Of a DNA stretch of 54,314 bases, positions 8,131 through 16,897 are shown one piece after another (position 1 is the first letter of the stretch; every line of letters starts with the position of its first letter). Source of the stretch: Akkermansia muciniphila. Lineage in GTDB: Bacteria > Verrucomicrobiota > Verrucomicrobiia > Limisphaerales > BJHT01. Position numbers and translations under genes: made by a program. The stretch spans positions 1-54,314 of the forward strand of contig CAMAUZ010000056.1 of NCBI GenBank assembly GCA_945861535.1. Direction: 5' to 3'. Under the pieces are notes generated by a model. The model searched no databases, had not been told where the DNA came from, and saw only the letters and a program-made list of their open reading frames with translations.

Positions 8131-8312
8131 AACGCCGGGAACTCATCCGCCACTTGGAAAAGCACGGACGACCATTCAAGCGCGAGGGCGCTTCGCACAC
8201 GATTTACTGGAATCCCCAGACCGGCAGGCGGGAACCGGTGCCACGCCATGCCGAGATTCCCGACCTGCTGGCCCGCAAAATTTGCCGCGCGCTGGAAATT
8301 CCCGAACCTTGA
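8127..8312 (+). CDS. hicA: HicA-type toxin, second pair
   Basis: A 61-residue protein with a GTG start overlapping hicB. MKRRELIRHLEKHGRPFKRE is followed by GASHTIYWNPQTGRREPVPR with the HicA catalytic histidine in ASH, then HAEIPDLLARKICRALEIPE. This shorter HicA form with the PxPRHxEI turn is common in cyanobacteria and Verrucomicrobiota. The oppF-like gene starts 14 nt downstream in the same direction and could be cotranscribed. Confidence 0.85.
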   Translation: MKRRELIRHLEKHGRPFKREGASHTIYWNPQTGRREPVPRHAEIPDLLARKICRALEIPEP

Positions 8313-8325
8313 CACTTAACCACCT

Positions 8326-9291
8326 TTGAACCTGCTCGAAGTCCGCAATCTCAAAGTCCACTTCCCGGTCAAGCACGGCCTGTTCAGCCGCGTGCGCGAG
8401 CATGTCAAAGCGGTGGATGACGTGAGCCTGGCCATCGCGCCGGGCGAGACGCTCGGGCTGGTCGGCGAGAGCGGCTGCGGCAAGACGACGCTCGGGCGCG
8501 CGATCATCCGGCTGCTCGAGCCGACGGCGGGCAGCGTGTGGCTGGACGGCGAGGACATCGCGGGTTTGAGCAGCGGCGAGCTGCGCGCGCGGCGGCGGAA
8601 GTTGCAGATGATTTTTCAGGATCCCTACGGCTCGCTGAATCCGCGCATGACGGTCGGACAGATCATTGGCGAGGCGATTGACATTCACAAACTGGCGGAC
8701 AGTCCGGCGGCGCGGCAAAAGCGCATTGATGAGCTGCTGCGCGGCGTGGGCCTTGATCCCTCGCATTCGCAGCGGTATCCGCACGAGTTCAGCGGCGGGC
8801 AACGGCAGCGCATCGGCATCGCGCGGGCGCTGGCGGTCGAGCCGAAGCTGATCGTGTGCGACGAACCGGTGAGCGCGCTGGATGTGTCGGTGCAGGCGCA
8901 GATCATCAATTTGCTCCGGGATTTGCAGGCGGCGAAAGGGCTGGCGTATTTGTTTATCGCGCACGATCTGGCGGTGGTGGAGCACATCAGCCGGCGCGTC
9001 ATGGTGATGTATCTCGGGAGGGTTGTGGAGCTGGCTGATTCGCGGACGATCTGCCGCGAGCCGGCGCATCCGTACACGCAGGCGCTCATTTCCGCGGTGC
9101 CGGTGGTGGATCCCGATTCCAAACGCAAACGCATCGTGCTGCCGGGCGATGTGCCGTCGCCGATCAATCCGCCGGGCGGCTGTCCGTTTCATCCGCGCTG
9201 TCCGGTGGCCGAGGCGCGGTGCAAGACGGAGGTGCCCGCGTTGCGCGAAATCAAGCCGGGACATTGGGCGGCGTGCCATCTGGCGAAGTAG
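8326..9291 (+). CDS. Oligopeptide/dipeptide ABC transporter ATP-binding protein (OppF/DppF type)
   Basis: A 321-residue ATPase with a TTG start, which directly precedes the family-typical [20 protein letters not shown]. Walker [10 protein letters not shown] is at 47-55, the Q-loop reads [16 protein letters not shown], the signature is [16 protein letters not shown], and Walker B is [16 protein letters not shown] with H-loop [10 protein letters not shown]. The C-terminal oligopeptide-transport extension ends [18 protein letters not shown], a cysteine-containing motif. OppF energises peptide import together with OppD and two permeases. None of these is next to it, so it works with subunits encoded elsewhere or outside the window. 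Confidence 0.92.
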   Translation: MNLLEVRNLKVHFPVKHGLFSRVREHVKAVDDVSLAIAPGETLGLVGESGCGKTTLGRAIIRLLEPTAGSVWLDGEDIAGLSSGELRARRRKLQMIFQDPYGSLNPRMTVGQIIGEAIDIHKLADSPAARQKRIDELLRGVGLDPSHSQRYPHEFSGGQRQRIGIARALAVEPKLIVCDEPVSALDVSVQAQIINLLRDLQAAKGLAYLFIAHDLAVVEHISRRVMVMYLGRVVELADSRTICREPAHPYTQALISAVPVVDPDSKRKRIVLPGDVPSPINPPGGCPFHPRCPVAEARCKTEVPALREIKPGHWAACHLAK

Positions 9292-9376
9292 TTTTTGAAT
9301 AGGTGCGGAGGGGGGCTAGTCGGCTTGGGGCGCGTTCCCCGACGGAGCGCCCCGACGGTGCTAACACTAGATTCTG

Positions 9377-10132
9377 ATGACTCCTGATTTGACCAAAAAG
9401 ACGATGGTCCCGCGCCCGGAGCGGGAGCTGGCCTTCACCCTGATCGAGCTGCTCGTGGTGATCGGCATCATCGGAATTCTCGCGAGCATGTTGTTGCCGA
9501 CGCTGGCGGCGGCCAAGGAAAAGGGGCGCAAAATCGTGTGCCTCAACAATATCAAGCAGGTCGCTTTGGCGGGGCAGTTGTATGCGGACGACAACGAGGA
9601 GAATTTTCCGCGCCGCGCCGGCAATGGCCCCACCCGCCAGAACTGGTCCAGCCTGCTGCAACCGATTCTTGAGAATCTCAACATTTACAAATGCCCCAGC
9701 GACACCAACAAGCCGGCCACCTTTGGCTCCGGCTCAACGTTTCCCGGCGACAATGCGCCGCGCAGCTACATCATCAACGGGTGGAACGACTGGTTGATGG
9801 TCAAATTTCCAACACCGTCTTGGAATGCGGCCTCCAATGCGGTGCGGCAGGATGAGATTCTGCATCCCACGGACACGATCTTTTTCGGCGAAAAGGAGTC
9901 CACCTCCGGCCATTGGTACATGGATTACAACATGGGGGATGATTACCGGGAACTGGAGCTGGGGCGGCACAACCGCAGCTTCAAGGACCCCACCAGCAAC
10001 TCCGGCGGCTCCAATCATGCGTTCGCCGACGGCAGCGTCCGCTATTACCGCTACGGCAAGGCGTTCGACCCGCTCAACCTCTGGGGGGTCACCGAGGATT
10101 GGCGTACGAACGGGGTCGCGATTTTCCCCTGA
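9377..10132 (+). CDS. Type II secretion/type IV pilus-like pseudopilin (verrucomicrobial family)
   Basis: A 251-residue protein. It has a short leader, then the prepilin cleavage and methylation segment [20 protein letters not shown] at about 18-37. This is followed by [20 protein letters not shown] and a [11 protein letters not shown] turn. The C-terminal half carries [20 protein letters not shown], a short form of the ADG motif seen in the large prepilin-like families of PVC bacteria. A prepilin peptidase would cleave before Phe and methylate it. The substrate or surface role is unknown. The next gene is a paralogue in tandem. Confidence 0.88.
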   Translation: MTPDLTKKTMVPRPERELAFTLIELLVVIGIIGILASMLLPTLAAAKEKGRKIVCLNNIKQVALAGQLYADDNEENFPRRAGNGPTRQNWSSLLQPILENLNIYKCPSDTNKPATFGSGSTFPGDNAPRSYIINGWNDWLMVKFPTPSWNAASNAVRQDEILHPTDTIFFGEKESTSGHWYMDYNMGDDYRELELGRHNRSFKDPTSNSGGSNHAFADGSVRYYRYGKAFDPLNLWGVTEDWRTNGVAIFP

Positions 10133-10317
10133 ACCGGCGGCACGGCATTTTCCCCTGTATTTATAGGGTCCGAACGCGTTCCTTTGAATTTCGTTTCCGC
10201 CCGTTTAGTCCGAGACGCGCTGCCGGAAGGAACTCGCATCGGACTGCAAATTTCCATCGGCGGAATCGGACATGCCGGCAGATTTATCCGGCCAGACCGA
10301 CCCTGAATGACACCACC

Positions 10318-11079
10318 ATGAACTTCTGTTGCCCGCCCGCCAAACGCACGCCCCACGCCGCCGCCTTCACCCTGATCGAGCTGCTGGTCGTGATCGGGAT
10401 CATTGGCATCCTCGCGAGCATGCTCCTCCCCGCGCTCGGTTCGGCGAAGGAAAAAGCCCGCCGCATGTATTGCGTGAACAACCTGCGGCAGGTCGCTTTG
10501 TCGGCCACGCTCTATGCGGACGACGATCAGGATCGGTATCCGCGCTTTGCGCCCAGCACGGCGGGAACGCGGAACTGGCCGGACCTCGTCATCTCGTATC
10601 TCGACAACGTGAAATCGTTCAAGTGTATGAGCGACACCAACGCGCCGCTGACGTTTGGCACCGGTTCCGCCCGCCCTGGCGACGCCGCGCCCCGCAGTTA
10701 CATCATGAACGGGTGGAACGATTTCATCATGACCAACGGGGTGCCGGGTTCGCCCGGTGGCAATCCCATCAATAACAACACGAATGTCATGCTCTCCACC
10801 CAGATTATCTATCCCGTGGACACCGTGTTTTTCAGTGAGAAAGCGATCGATTCACGCCACTACCGCATGGATGACATGGACGGCGACTCTTATCAGGAGC
10901 TCGAACTCGGCCGACACAGCCGGGTCAGCGTCGGCCCGAACATGAACCAGGGCGGTTCCAATCACGCCATGACCGATGGCAGCGCGGTCTATTTCAAGTA
11001 CGGCAAGGCGTTTGATCCCAAGAATCTCTGGGGCACCACGGATTGGTGGCGCATCGGCGGGGCGGGGGTTTATCCCTGA
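10318..11079 (+). CDS. Pseudopilin, tandem paralogue of the preceding gene
   Basis: A 253-residue protein. ATG 10318 places [16 protein letters not shown] directly before [20 protein letters not shown], a normal short leader. Starting at 10099 would add 73 unlike residues. It shares with its neighbour the [20 protein letters not shown] segment, [26 protein letters not shown], the FFSEK motif, [18 protein letters not shown] and [10 protein letters not shown]. The two arose by tandem duplication. The 185-bp gap between them contains no other gene. A GC hairpin follows the stop. Confidence 0.88.
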   Translation: MNFCCPPAKRTPHAAAFTLIELLVVIGIIGILASMLLPALGSAKEKARRMYCVNNLRQVALSATLYADDDQDRYPRFAPSTAGTRNWPDLVISYLDNVKSFKCMSDTNAPLTFGTGSARPGDAAPRSYIMNGWNDFIMTNGVPGSPGGNPINNNTNVMLSTQIIYPVDTVFFSEKAIDSRHYRMDDMDGDSYQELELGRHSRVSVGPNMNQGGSNHAMTDGSAVYFKYGKAFDPKNLWGTTDWWRIGGAGVYP

Positions 11080-11125
11080 GCGGCGGCCGCTGAATGAGCC
11101 GCCTTCCCCCTGCGATGATCCACCT

Positions 11126-11151
11126 CCAGCCGCCGCGAGGGCGGCTGGTTT
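11126..11151 (+). terminator. Candidate intrinsic terminator
   Basis: A perfect 9-bp stem CCAGCCGCC / GGCGGCTGG with a 5-nt loop is followed by only TTT. It sits 46 bp after the second pseudopilin stop. The weak T-tract makes termination uncertain. Confidence 0.45.
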
Positions 11152-11196
11152 AATCAGGTTGCCAAACGCCAAACCGCTCGTCTATTTTCCGCCCGC

Positions 11197-12144
11197 ATGA
11201 ACCGATTTTTCTGGGCCGCCATCCTGTCGCTCCTGACCTTTGCGCCAGCGACGCGCGCCGATGGTCCCGACGACCAATACGTCCAAGCCTACCGTTTCAT
11301 CCAGCAGGGTGATGATCTCAAGGCCGGTGGCAACGGTCGGGGCGCGCTCGAGCGCTACTACTCCGCAGAAGAGGAATTGCGGAAAATCCAGCGCATGGCC
11401 CCCGACTGGCAGGCCGCCTTGGTTCGCTATCGCCTCAATTCGGTCGTGGCCCTCATCGCGCCGCTGGCCAAGCAATTCCCCGACGTCCAGCCCCCGAGCG
11501 GCCAGCCCGTGGCCGTCGCGCCGACGACCACTCCCAAGCCGGGCACCAAGGCCGGACCGGCCACGGTCGCACCCGGAACCGCCGCCGCCGCCGCAATCTC
11601 CGCGACCGGTTTTGAGCGGCAGTTGAAATTGAAAAACGAAGAACTCATCGCGCTCCGCACCGAGAAAGCCAGCATGGAGGCCGAGTATCAGGCCCGGCTC
11701 AAGGAGGCCCTCGCCGCCCAAACTTCGGGGACCGATCCGCGCGAAGTCATCAAACTCGAGGACCGCGTCAAGTCACTCCAGAAGGAACTCGACCTGCAGA
11801 AATTGAGTTTCGAAAAAGCCACCAAGGCCACGGCGCAGCAACTCCAGTCCGTGGACACTCTCACCAAAGAACGCGCCGCCCTCGAAAAGCGGGTGCAGGA
11901 ACTCACCGACAAAAACGAAAACAAAACCCTGCGCGCCGAAAACGACTCCCTCAAACAGCAGACCGCGGAACTCAATCGCCAGATGGGCAACCTCCCCAAG
12001 CTCGAGGAAATGCGCCGCGAGCTGACCCTGCTCAAGGCCGAACTCAAGGCCCAGACCACCCTCAACGAAACGCTCGCCCGCGATAATAAGAAGATGGAGC
12101 TGCTCCTCACGGATCTCCCCGATCTCAAGCCCGGCCAGCGGTAA
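11197..12144 (+). CDS. Secreted coiled-coil protein of unknown function
   Basis: A 315-residue protein. The signal peptide MNRFFWAAILSLLTFAPATR ends ADG. A short helical region (about 24-90) with AYRFIQQGDDLKAGGNGRGA resembles a TPR-like repeat. Then comes a Pro/Thr/Ala linker (about 95-130), and then a long heptad-rich coiled coil from about 140 to the end (QLKLKNEELIALRTEKASME, KLEDRVKSLQKELDLQ, LRAENDSLKQQTAELN). There is no enzyme motif. It probably acts as a periplasmic structural or scaffolding protein. The gene starts 46 bp after a terminator-like hairpin, so it is likely transcribed on its own, and yjbQ follows 72 bp later. Confidence 0.75.
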   Translation: MNRFFWAAILSLLTFAPATRADGPDDQYVQAYRFIQQGDDLKAGGNGRGALERYYSAEEELRKIQRMAPDWQAALVRYRLNSVVALIAPLAKQFPDVQPPSGQPVAVAPTTTPKPGTKAGPATVAPGTAAAAAISATGFERQLKLKNEELIALRTEKASMEAEYQARLKEALAAQTSGTDPREVIKLEDRVKSLQKELDLQKLSFEKATKATAQQLQSVDTLTKERAALEKRVQELTDKNENKTLRAENDSLKQQTAELNRQMGNLPKLEEMRRELTLLKAELKAQTTLNETLARDNKKMELLLTDLPDLKPGQR

Positions 12145-12216
12145 ACTCCGCCCCACCCGGCCCTGCCCCATCGCCCCCTCCGCAGTCCCGCCGTTCCGTC
12201 GCCTCCGTCCGCCTGC

Positions 12217-12639
12217 ATGCTCCGCCAGTTCGCCCACGAACTCCGCATCACCACCCGCGGTCAGGGCTTCCACGAAGTGACCGCGGAAATCCGCCGCTTC
12301 GTTCACGACCACGCCATCCAGACTGGCTTGCTTACGCTCCATCTGCGTCACACCTCCGCCTCGTTGCTCATTCAGGAAAACGCCGATCCCGAAGTCCGCC
12401 GCGACCTCGAACGTTTCTTCTCCCGCCTCGTGCCCGTCGGCGACGCCCTCTTCCGCCACACCAGCGAGGGCGACGACGACATGCCCGCCCACGCCCGCAC
12501 CGCCCTGACCGCTGTCAACCTCAGCCTCCCCATTCGGTACGGCGAACCCGTCCTCGGCACCTGGCAGGGCATCTTCATCTGGGAACACCGCCACCGCGGC
12601 CACCAGCGCGAACTCGCGCTCCATCTCCTCGGCGAATAG
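12217..12639 (+). CDS. yjbQ: YjbQ/UPF0047 family protein (secondary thiamine-phosphate synthase)
   Basis: A 140-residue cytoplasmic protein. Conserved motifs: the LHLRHTSASLLIQENADPEV block with the histidine, the GDALFRHTSEGDDDMPAHAR segment holding family His/Asp/Glu residues, and the end LGTWQGIFIWEHRHRGHQRE. E. coli YjbQ has weak thiamine phosphate synthase activity in vitro, but its physiological role is not settled. The length is the family norm (about 135-140). No thiamine genes are nearby. Confidence 0.92.
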   Translation: MLRQFAHELRITTRGQGFHEVTAEIRRFVHDHAIQTGLLTLHLRHTSASLLIQENADPEVRRDLERFFSRLVPVGDALFRHTSEGDDDMPAHARTALTAVNLSLPIRYGEPVLGTWQGIFIWEHRHRGHQRELALHLLGE

Positions 12640-12730
12640 CCAGATACCTGAGTCCGCGAACCGGCGAATACGCTCGCCAACCCCGCCACCCGCTGGCAAT
12701 TTCCGCGCGCTTTTCAAACCCTGCGACGAC

Positions 12731-15061
12731 ATGCCAAACCTCTTTTTCCGCTCCGCCCTCGCCCTGCTCCTCGCCTCGTTCCCACTGTTGCCCGGCACCC
12801 TCGCCGCCGCTGAAAACAAAGGCCCGCGCTTCGGTTTCACCGGTCCGGAAATCTTCCCCCTCGACCAGCAGATCGGCCAGCTCCACGCCGCCGACCTCGA
12901 CGGCGACGGCCTCCGGGAACTGATCGTCGTCAACAACACCCGCTCGAAAATCACCCTCCTCTACAATCAAACCGGCAAAGCCAATCTCGCCGCCAAAGCC
13001 GCCCCGGCCTCCCGCCGCGACCTCAACGAACTCCCCCCCGGCTCCCGTTTCCGTGTCGAATCCATCGCCTCCGAAAAACGCATCGCCAGCCTCACCGTCG
13101 CCGACCTCAACGGCGACGGCCGCCCCGACATCGCCTACTACGGCGAACCCAAGGAACTCGTCGTCCTCTACAACCTCGGCACCAACGGCTGGAGCCAGCC
13201 CAAACGCTGGCAGATCGAGGACGGCCAGCTTTCCCCGAACATCCTCACGCACGGCGACCTCAACGGCGACAAGCGGAATGACCTTATTCTACTTGGCGAA
13301 AACCACATTTACTTCCTCGCCCAGCAGGCCGACCACACGCTCGGTGAACCCGAAAAAACCCCCTTCAGCGGCTCCGTCAAATCCGTGCAGGTCCTCGACA
13401 TCAACGGCGACGGCCGCGACGACCTCCTCCTCGTGAACTGGGAAAACCCCGCGCCCTTCCGCTTCCGCCTGCAAAATTCCGCCGGCCAGCTCGGCCCCGA
13501 AGTTCACTTCACTTTTCCCCCCGTCCGCTCGTATTGGGCCGACGACCTCGACGCCGATCACAAAACCGAAATCATCACCATCGCCCAGCAATCCGGCCGC
13601 GCGCAGATTTCCAACTTCCTCCAGAAACCCGCCGAAGCCCTCTCCGGTAAACTCCTTCAGGGCCAGTTCCAAGTCCTCCCCATCAACCGCTCCGACAAAG
13701 CCCGCCGCGGCATGATTTGGGCCGATCTCAACGGCGACCAGTTCACCGACCTTCTCGTCGCCGAACCCGACAGCGGCCAGCTCACGCTCTTCCTCCAGCA
13801 GCCCGACGGCACCTTCGCCGCCCCGCGCAGTTTCCCCTCGCTCTCCGGCATCAGCGAAATCGCCGTGGCCGACTGGAACGGCGACGGCAAGCCCGACATC
13901 TTCCTCCTCAGCCCCGAGGAACGGCAGGTCGGCGTCACCCGCCTCGAAGCCAACGGCCGCATTCCCTTTCCTGAAATTCTCCCCCTCGAAGGCCGCCCCC
14001 TCGGCCTCGTCGTCGGCGCCCTCCAACCCGGAGCCAAACCCACCGCCCTCCTCATCACCGACCTCGATGGCAAACGCTCTCTCCACCTCCGTACCGCCGA
14101 CGGCAAAGTCAAAACCCAGAAGCTCGGCGACACCTTCAAATCCAATCCCACCTCCCTCGCCCTCCACGATGTCGATCAAGACAGCCTCGCCGACCTCGTC
14201 GTCCTCATCCCCTACGAAAAGGTGAAAATCCTCCGCCAGGTCAAAGGCAAAGACTTCGAGGAACTGGACATCGCCCCGCCCGGCGGCGTCGTCGAGCAAC
14301 CCTGGTTCAGCGCCGCCGACGTCGATGCCGATGGCAAATCCGAACTCCTCCTCGCCCAGAAGAATTTCGTCCGCGCCGTCCTCCTCCAGCCCGAACCCAA
14401 GCCCGCCGGCGCGACGAACAAGACCGTCTGGAACTTCCTCGTCAAAGACCAGATCAACGGCTCCGCCAACCACTCCCGCATCGTCGCCGCCGCCGCCGTC
14501 CCCAACCGCGGCACCAACCAATCCAGCCTCTTCCTCCTCGATGCCGAACGAAAGCTCCTCACCCTCAGCGAACGCGATGCCGCCGGCGTCTGGCGCGTCG
14601 TGCGCAACCTCCCGCTCCCCGTCACCGACTTCACCACGCTCCGCAGCATCAACCTCGCCGCCAAGCAACCCAACAGCCTCGCCTTCCAAGGCATCAACGC
14701 CGCCGCCTGGCTCGTCTTCAACGGCCTCGTCTGGGACATCCAGGAACTCGACGGCTACGAAACCCCCATCAAAGACGGCCGCCTCATGGACGTCGTCACC
14801 GGCGACCTCAACAACGACGGCCGCAAAGACCTCGTCTTCCTGGAGACCGCCAAGAACCACCTCGACATCGTCACCTTCGAGAAACCCCACCAGCTCAAGC
14901 CCTCCGACCGCTGGCAGGTCTTCGAAGAGCGCACCTTCCGCAGCCGCCGCGGCGACGCCCCCGAACCCCGCGAAGCCCTCGTCGCCGACCTCAACGGCGA
15001 CGGCAAAAACGACCTCGCCGTCATCGTCCACGACCGCATCCTGATCTACCTGCAGGAATAA
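12731..15061 (+). CDS. Secreted FG-GAP/VCBS-repeat beta-propeller protein
   Basis: A 776-residue protein with a signal peptide (MPNLFFRSALALLLASFPLL ending LAAAEN). It has about ten copies of the calcium-binding D-x-D/N-x-D-G-x-x-D loop: ADLDGDGLRELIV, ADLNGDGRPDIAYYG, GDLNGDKRNDLILLG, LDINGDGRDDLLLVN, ADLNGDQFTDLLVAE, ADWNGDGKPDIFLL, HDVDQDSLADLVVL, ADVDADGKSELLLA, GDLNNDGRKDLVFLE and ADLNGDGKNDLAVI. The loops are spread along the whole length, so one or two propellers are likely. No catalytic domain is fused. Such proteins are exported and mediate binding or assembly. The target here is unknown. Confidence 0.85.
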   Translation: MPNLFFRSALALLLASFPLLPGTLAAAENKGPRFGFTGPEIFPLDQQIGQLHAADLDGDGLRELIVVNNTRSKITLLYNQTGKANLAAKAAPASRRDLNELPPGSRFRVESIASEKRIASLTVADLNGDGRPDIAYYGEPKELVVLYNLGTNGWSQPKRWQIEDGQLSPNILTHGDLNGDKRNDLILLGENHIYFLAQQADHTLGEPEKTPFSGSVKSVQVLDINGDGRDDLLLVNWENPAPFRFRLQNSAGQLGPEVHFTFPPVRSYWADDLDADHKTEIITIAQQSGRAQISNFLQKPAEALSGKLLQGQFQVLPINRSDKARRGMIWADLNGDQFTDLLVAEPDSGQLTLFLQQPDGTFAAPRSFPSLSGISEIAVADWNGDGKPDIFLLSPEERQVGVTRLEANGRIPFPEILPLEGRPLGLVVGALQPGAKPTALLITDLDGKRSLHLRTADGKVKTQKLGDTFKSNPTSLALHDVDQDSLADLVVLIPYEKVKILRQVKGKDFEELDIAPPGGVVEQPWFSAADVDADGKSELLLAQKNFVRAVLLQPEPKPAGATNKTVWNFLVKDQINGSANHSRIVAAAAVPNRGTNQSSLFLLDAERKLLTLSERDAAGVWRVVRNLPLPVTDFTTLRSINLAAKQPNSLAFQGINAAAWLVFNGLVWDIQELDGYETPIKDGRLMDVVTGDLNNDGRKDLVFLETAKNHLDIVTFEKPHQLKPSDRWQVFEERTFRSRRGDAPEPREALVADLNGDGKNDLAVIVHDRILIYLQE

Positions 15062-15154
15062 TTTCTCCCCTGTAGGAGACGACGTCAGAAGATTCCGAGC
15101 GCCGAGACCGCGCATTGCTGCCGGGGCGCACGGGAGTGGGACAACGGAGTTACG

Positions 15155-15231
15155 GGCAAAGGAATGGAGGCAAAGGAATCGGGGATGGGAAAAAGATTTT
15201 GTCTTCATTCCTTTGCCTCCATTCCTTTGCC
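15155..15231. repeat. 25-bp perfect inverted repeat
   Basis: Bases 15155-15179 (GGCAAAGGAATGGAGGCAAA plus GGAAT) and 15207-15231 are exact reverse complements around a 27-nt loop. Each arm itself iterates GGCAAAGGAAT. It lies between convergent genes in the gap 15062-15395, which otherwise holds only one end of the repeat pair noted at 15333. Confidence 0.88.
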
Positions 15232-15332
15232 AAATCAGTTTCGGGAACGGGGTTCAAATTCAGGGTGGGAAGGACGCGTTCGACATCCCACGTCAAAGCT
15301 ACCTCAACGCCATGATGCCGCCCGGTTTGGTG

Positions 15333-15369
15333 CTTGAACCCTCGCGCTTCCCTTGAGCTTTGAGCTTTG
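15333..15369. repeat. Left member of an inverted repeat pair around the exonuclease-smpB block
   Basis: The word CCCTTGAGCTTTGAGCTTTG, preceded by a CTTGAACC motif, recurs in reverse complement at 17371-17412 (AAAGCTCAAAGCTCAAGGGA, then AAGGTTCAA). The pair frames 15.4-17.35 kb. Confidence 0.7.
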
Positions 15370-15395
15370 CCCTTGGAGCTTTTCCACTTTCCACC

Positions 15396-16463
15396 TCAGC
15401 CATTGCTTGCGCCAGCCTCCACGTCCGTCGCCTCACTCCCCATCTCACCCGCATACTCCGTCGCGATCCCGTCCGCCTCCAGCCCCTGTCGCCGCAGCCA
15501 TCGCACCAACTCCTCGACCTGCCCGTGCGTGACCAAGACGTGCCGCGCCTCGGACGTCTGGATCGCCGTCATCAACCCGTTCCAGTCGGCGTGATCCGAA
15601 AATACAAACCCACGCTCAACGTTCCGCTGGCGCCGCCGGACGCCGAGCACCTGCATCCCGCCGGAAACCAGCGCCGTGGACACCGGCCCCAAAGACGCCA
15701 GCCACGCCGCATCCTCCGCCATCGCCGGGGGCGCCAGAACCAACCCGCGCCCCTGCGCCGCCCGAACCGCGTCTGCCGCCGCCGGCACCGTCACGGGCAG
15801 TTCCACACCCGCCGCCGCATACGCCGGCAGAAACCGCCGCGCCGCCCCCTGCACAAACAACGGCCCCATCTCTGCGTCCAGCCCCGCCAGCAACCGCTGC
15901 GTCATCCCCAGTCCGTCCGCCAGCAGCACGCTCGTCCGGCCCGCCGCCTGATTGCGCAGCCACCACTCATCGATCTGCCCGAAGATCACCTGTGGACGCC
16001 GCCACTGAAACACCGGCATGGCAAACGTCGCCTCCGTCACAAACACGTCGCACGGCACCGGCACAAATGGCTCGCACGTCGGATCCGTCGCCAGCTTGTA
16101 ATCGCCGCTCACCACCCAGACTTCCCCCTTGAACTCCAGTCGGATTTGCGCCGAACCCAGAATGTGTCCGGCCGGAAAAAACGCGACCTCCACCCCGTTC
16201 AAATCAATCGGCTCCCCATACGGTTGTCCTTGGATATAAGCCGCCACCCCCATCCGTTCCCGCAGCAACCCCACCCCCGGCTCCGCCGTAAGATACGCCT
16301 CGCTCCCCGCCACTGCATGATCCGCGTGCGCGTGCGTGATCACGGCGCGGTCCACCGCCTTCCATGGGTCGATGAAAAAATCGCCCGCTGCGCAATACAA
16401 CCCGTGACTGGTGGATTCGATTAACAAAGCCGCCGAGCCTACCGCAGCCCGTCCGCCGTGCAA
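15396..16463 (-). CDS. Ligase-associated DNA exonuclease (metallo-beta-lactamase fold)
   Basis: A 355-residue beta-CASP-like nuclease. The start region runs IESTSHGLYCAAGDFFIDPW, then DRAVITHAHADHA with the metal ligands H44, H46, D48 and H49. Further family marks are PAGHILGSAQIRLEF, VVSGDYKLATDPTCEPF, VFVTEATFAMP, FSDHADWNGL and VLVTHGQVEELVRWLRRQG. Relatives are encoded with an ATP-dependent DNA ligase, an Lhr-type helicase and a phosphoesterase and are thought to act in DNA repair. None of those partners is adjacent here. The exact start is uncertain because the first 12 residues are not conserved. Confidence 0.88.
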   Translation of the reverse strand: MHGGRAAVGSAALLIESTSHGLYCAAGDFFIDPWKAVDRAVITHAHADHAVAGSEAYLTAEPGVGLLRERMGVAAYIQGQPYGEPIDLNGVEVAFFPAGHILGSAQIRLEFKGEVWVVSGDYKLATDPTCEPFVPVPCDVFVTEATFAMPVFQWRRPQVIFGQIDEWWLRNQAAGRTSVLLADGLGMTQRLLAGLDAEMGPLFVQGAARRFLPAYAAAGVELPVTVPAAADAVRAAQGRGLVLAPPAMAEDAAWLASLGPVSTALVSGGMQVLGVRRRQRNVERGFVFSDHADWNGLMTAIQTSEARHVLVTHGQVEELVRWLRRQGLEADGIATEYAGEMGSEATDVEAGASNG

Positions 16464-16573
16464 CTGCCGCCTGTCCGTTTCACCGCCGTGCGGAGCCGAA
16501 ATGGCCGGTTTTTCTATTGCATCAGGGACTGAAGGGCCTACGGTGCGCGACTCGATTTGGAATTGGAATTTGC

Positions 16574-16834
16574 ATGAACTCAGAACTAACCAAGCTCGCC
16601 CAGACCAAGGTGCTCAACCCGAACATCTTGATTAACCTTGTTTCCCGCCGGGTGCGCCAGCTCAACGCCGGTGGCGGCGACGCCAGCCGCCCGTTGGTGA
16701 GCGACACCGCCACGCTGGGAGCCGCGGACATCGCGTTGCGCGAACTGTGTGAGGACAAGATGACCTTCGAGATGAACGAGCCGGAAGTGCTCGCGGCCGC
16801 CAAGCCCAAGCGTCGTCGCACGGTCAAGCGCTGA
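16574..16834 (+). CDS. rpoZ: DNA-directed RNA polymerase subunit omega
   Basis: An 86-residue protein. From ATG 16574: MNSELTKLAQTKVLNPNILI, then NLVSRRVRQLNAGGG, ADIALRELCEDKMTFE, the omega fold with its RR/LN motif. It ends in a basic tail (KPKRRRTVKR). Omega helps assemble beta-prime into core polymerase. Some relatives in this phylum are short and easily missed. smpB follows after 63 bp containing a terminator-like hairpin. Confidence 0.9.
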   Translation: MNSELTKLAQTKVLNPNILINLVSRRVRQLNAGGGDASRPLVSDTATLGAADIALRELCEDKMTFEMNEPEVLAAAKPKRRRTVKR

Positions 16835-16860
16835 CCGCCGCCTCCCCCCCCGAATTACCG

Positions 16861-16897
16861 CCAGCCAGGAGGCCCGCCTTCTGGCTGGTTTTGTTTT
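16861..16897 (+). terminator. Intrinsic-terminator-like hairpin between rpoZ and smpB
   Basis: A 12-bp stem CCAGCCAGGAGG / CCTTCTGGCTGG (one G-U-type mismatch) with a 4-nt loop CCCG is followed at once by TTTTGTTTT. The T-tract ends one base before the smpB ATG at 16898. It is strong by eye and leaves no room for a ribosome-binding site outside the hairpin. Confidence 0.75.

Noticed and set aside
13289-15208. Minus-strand frame of about 640 codons
   Set aside because: Antisense shadow of the FG-GAP gene, whose DGDG loops produce a repetitive acidic reverse frame.
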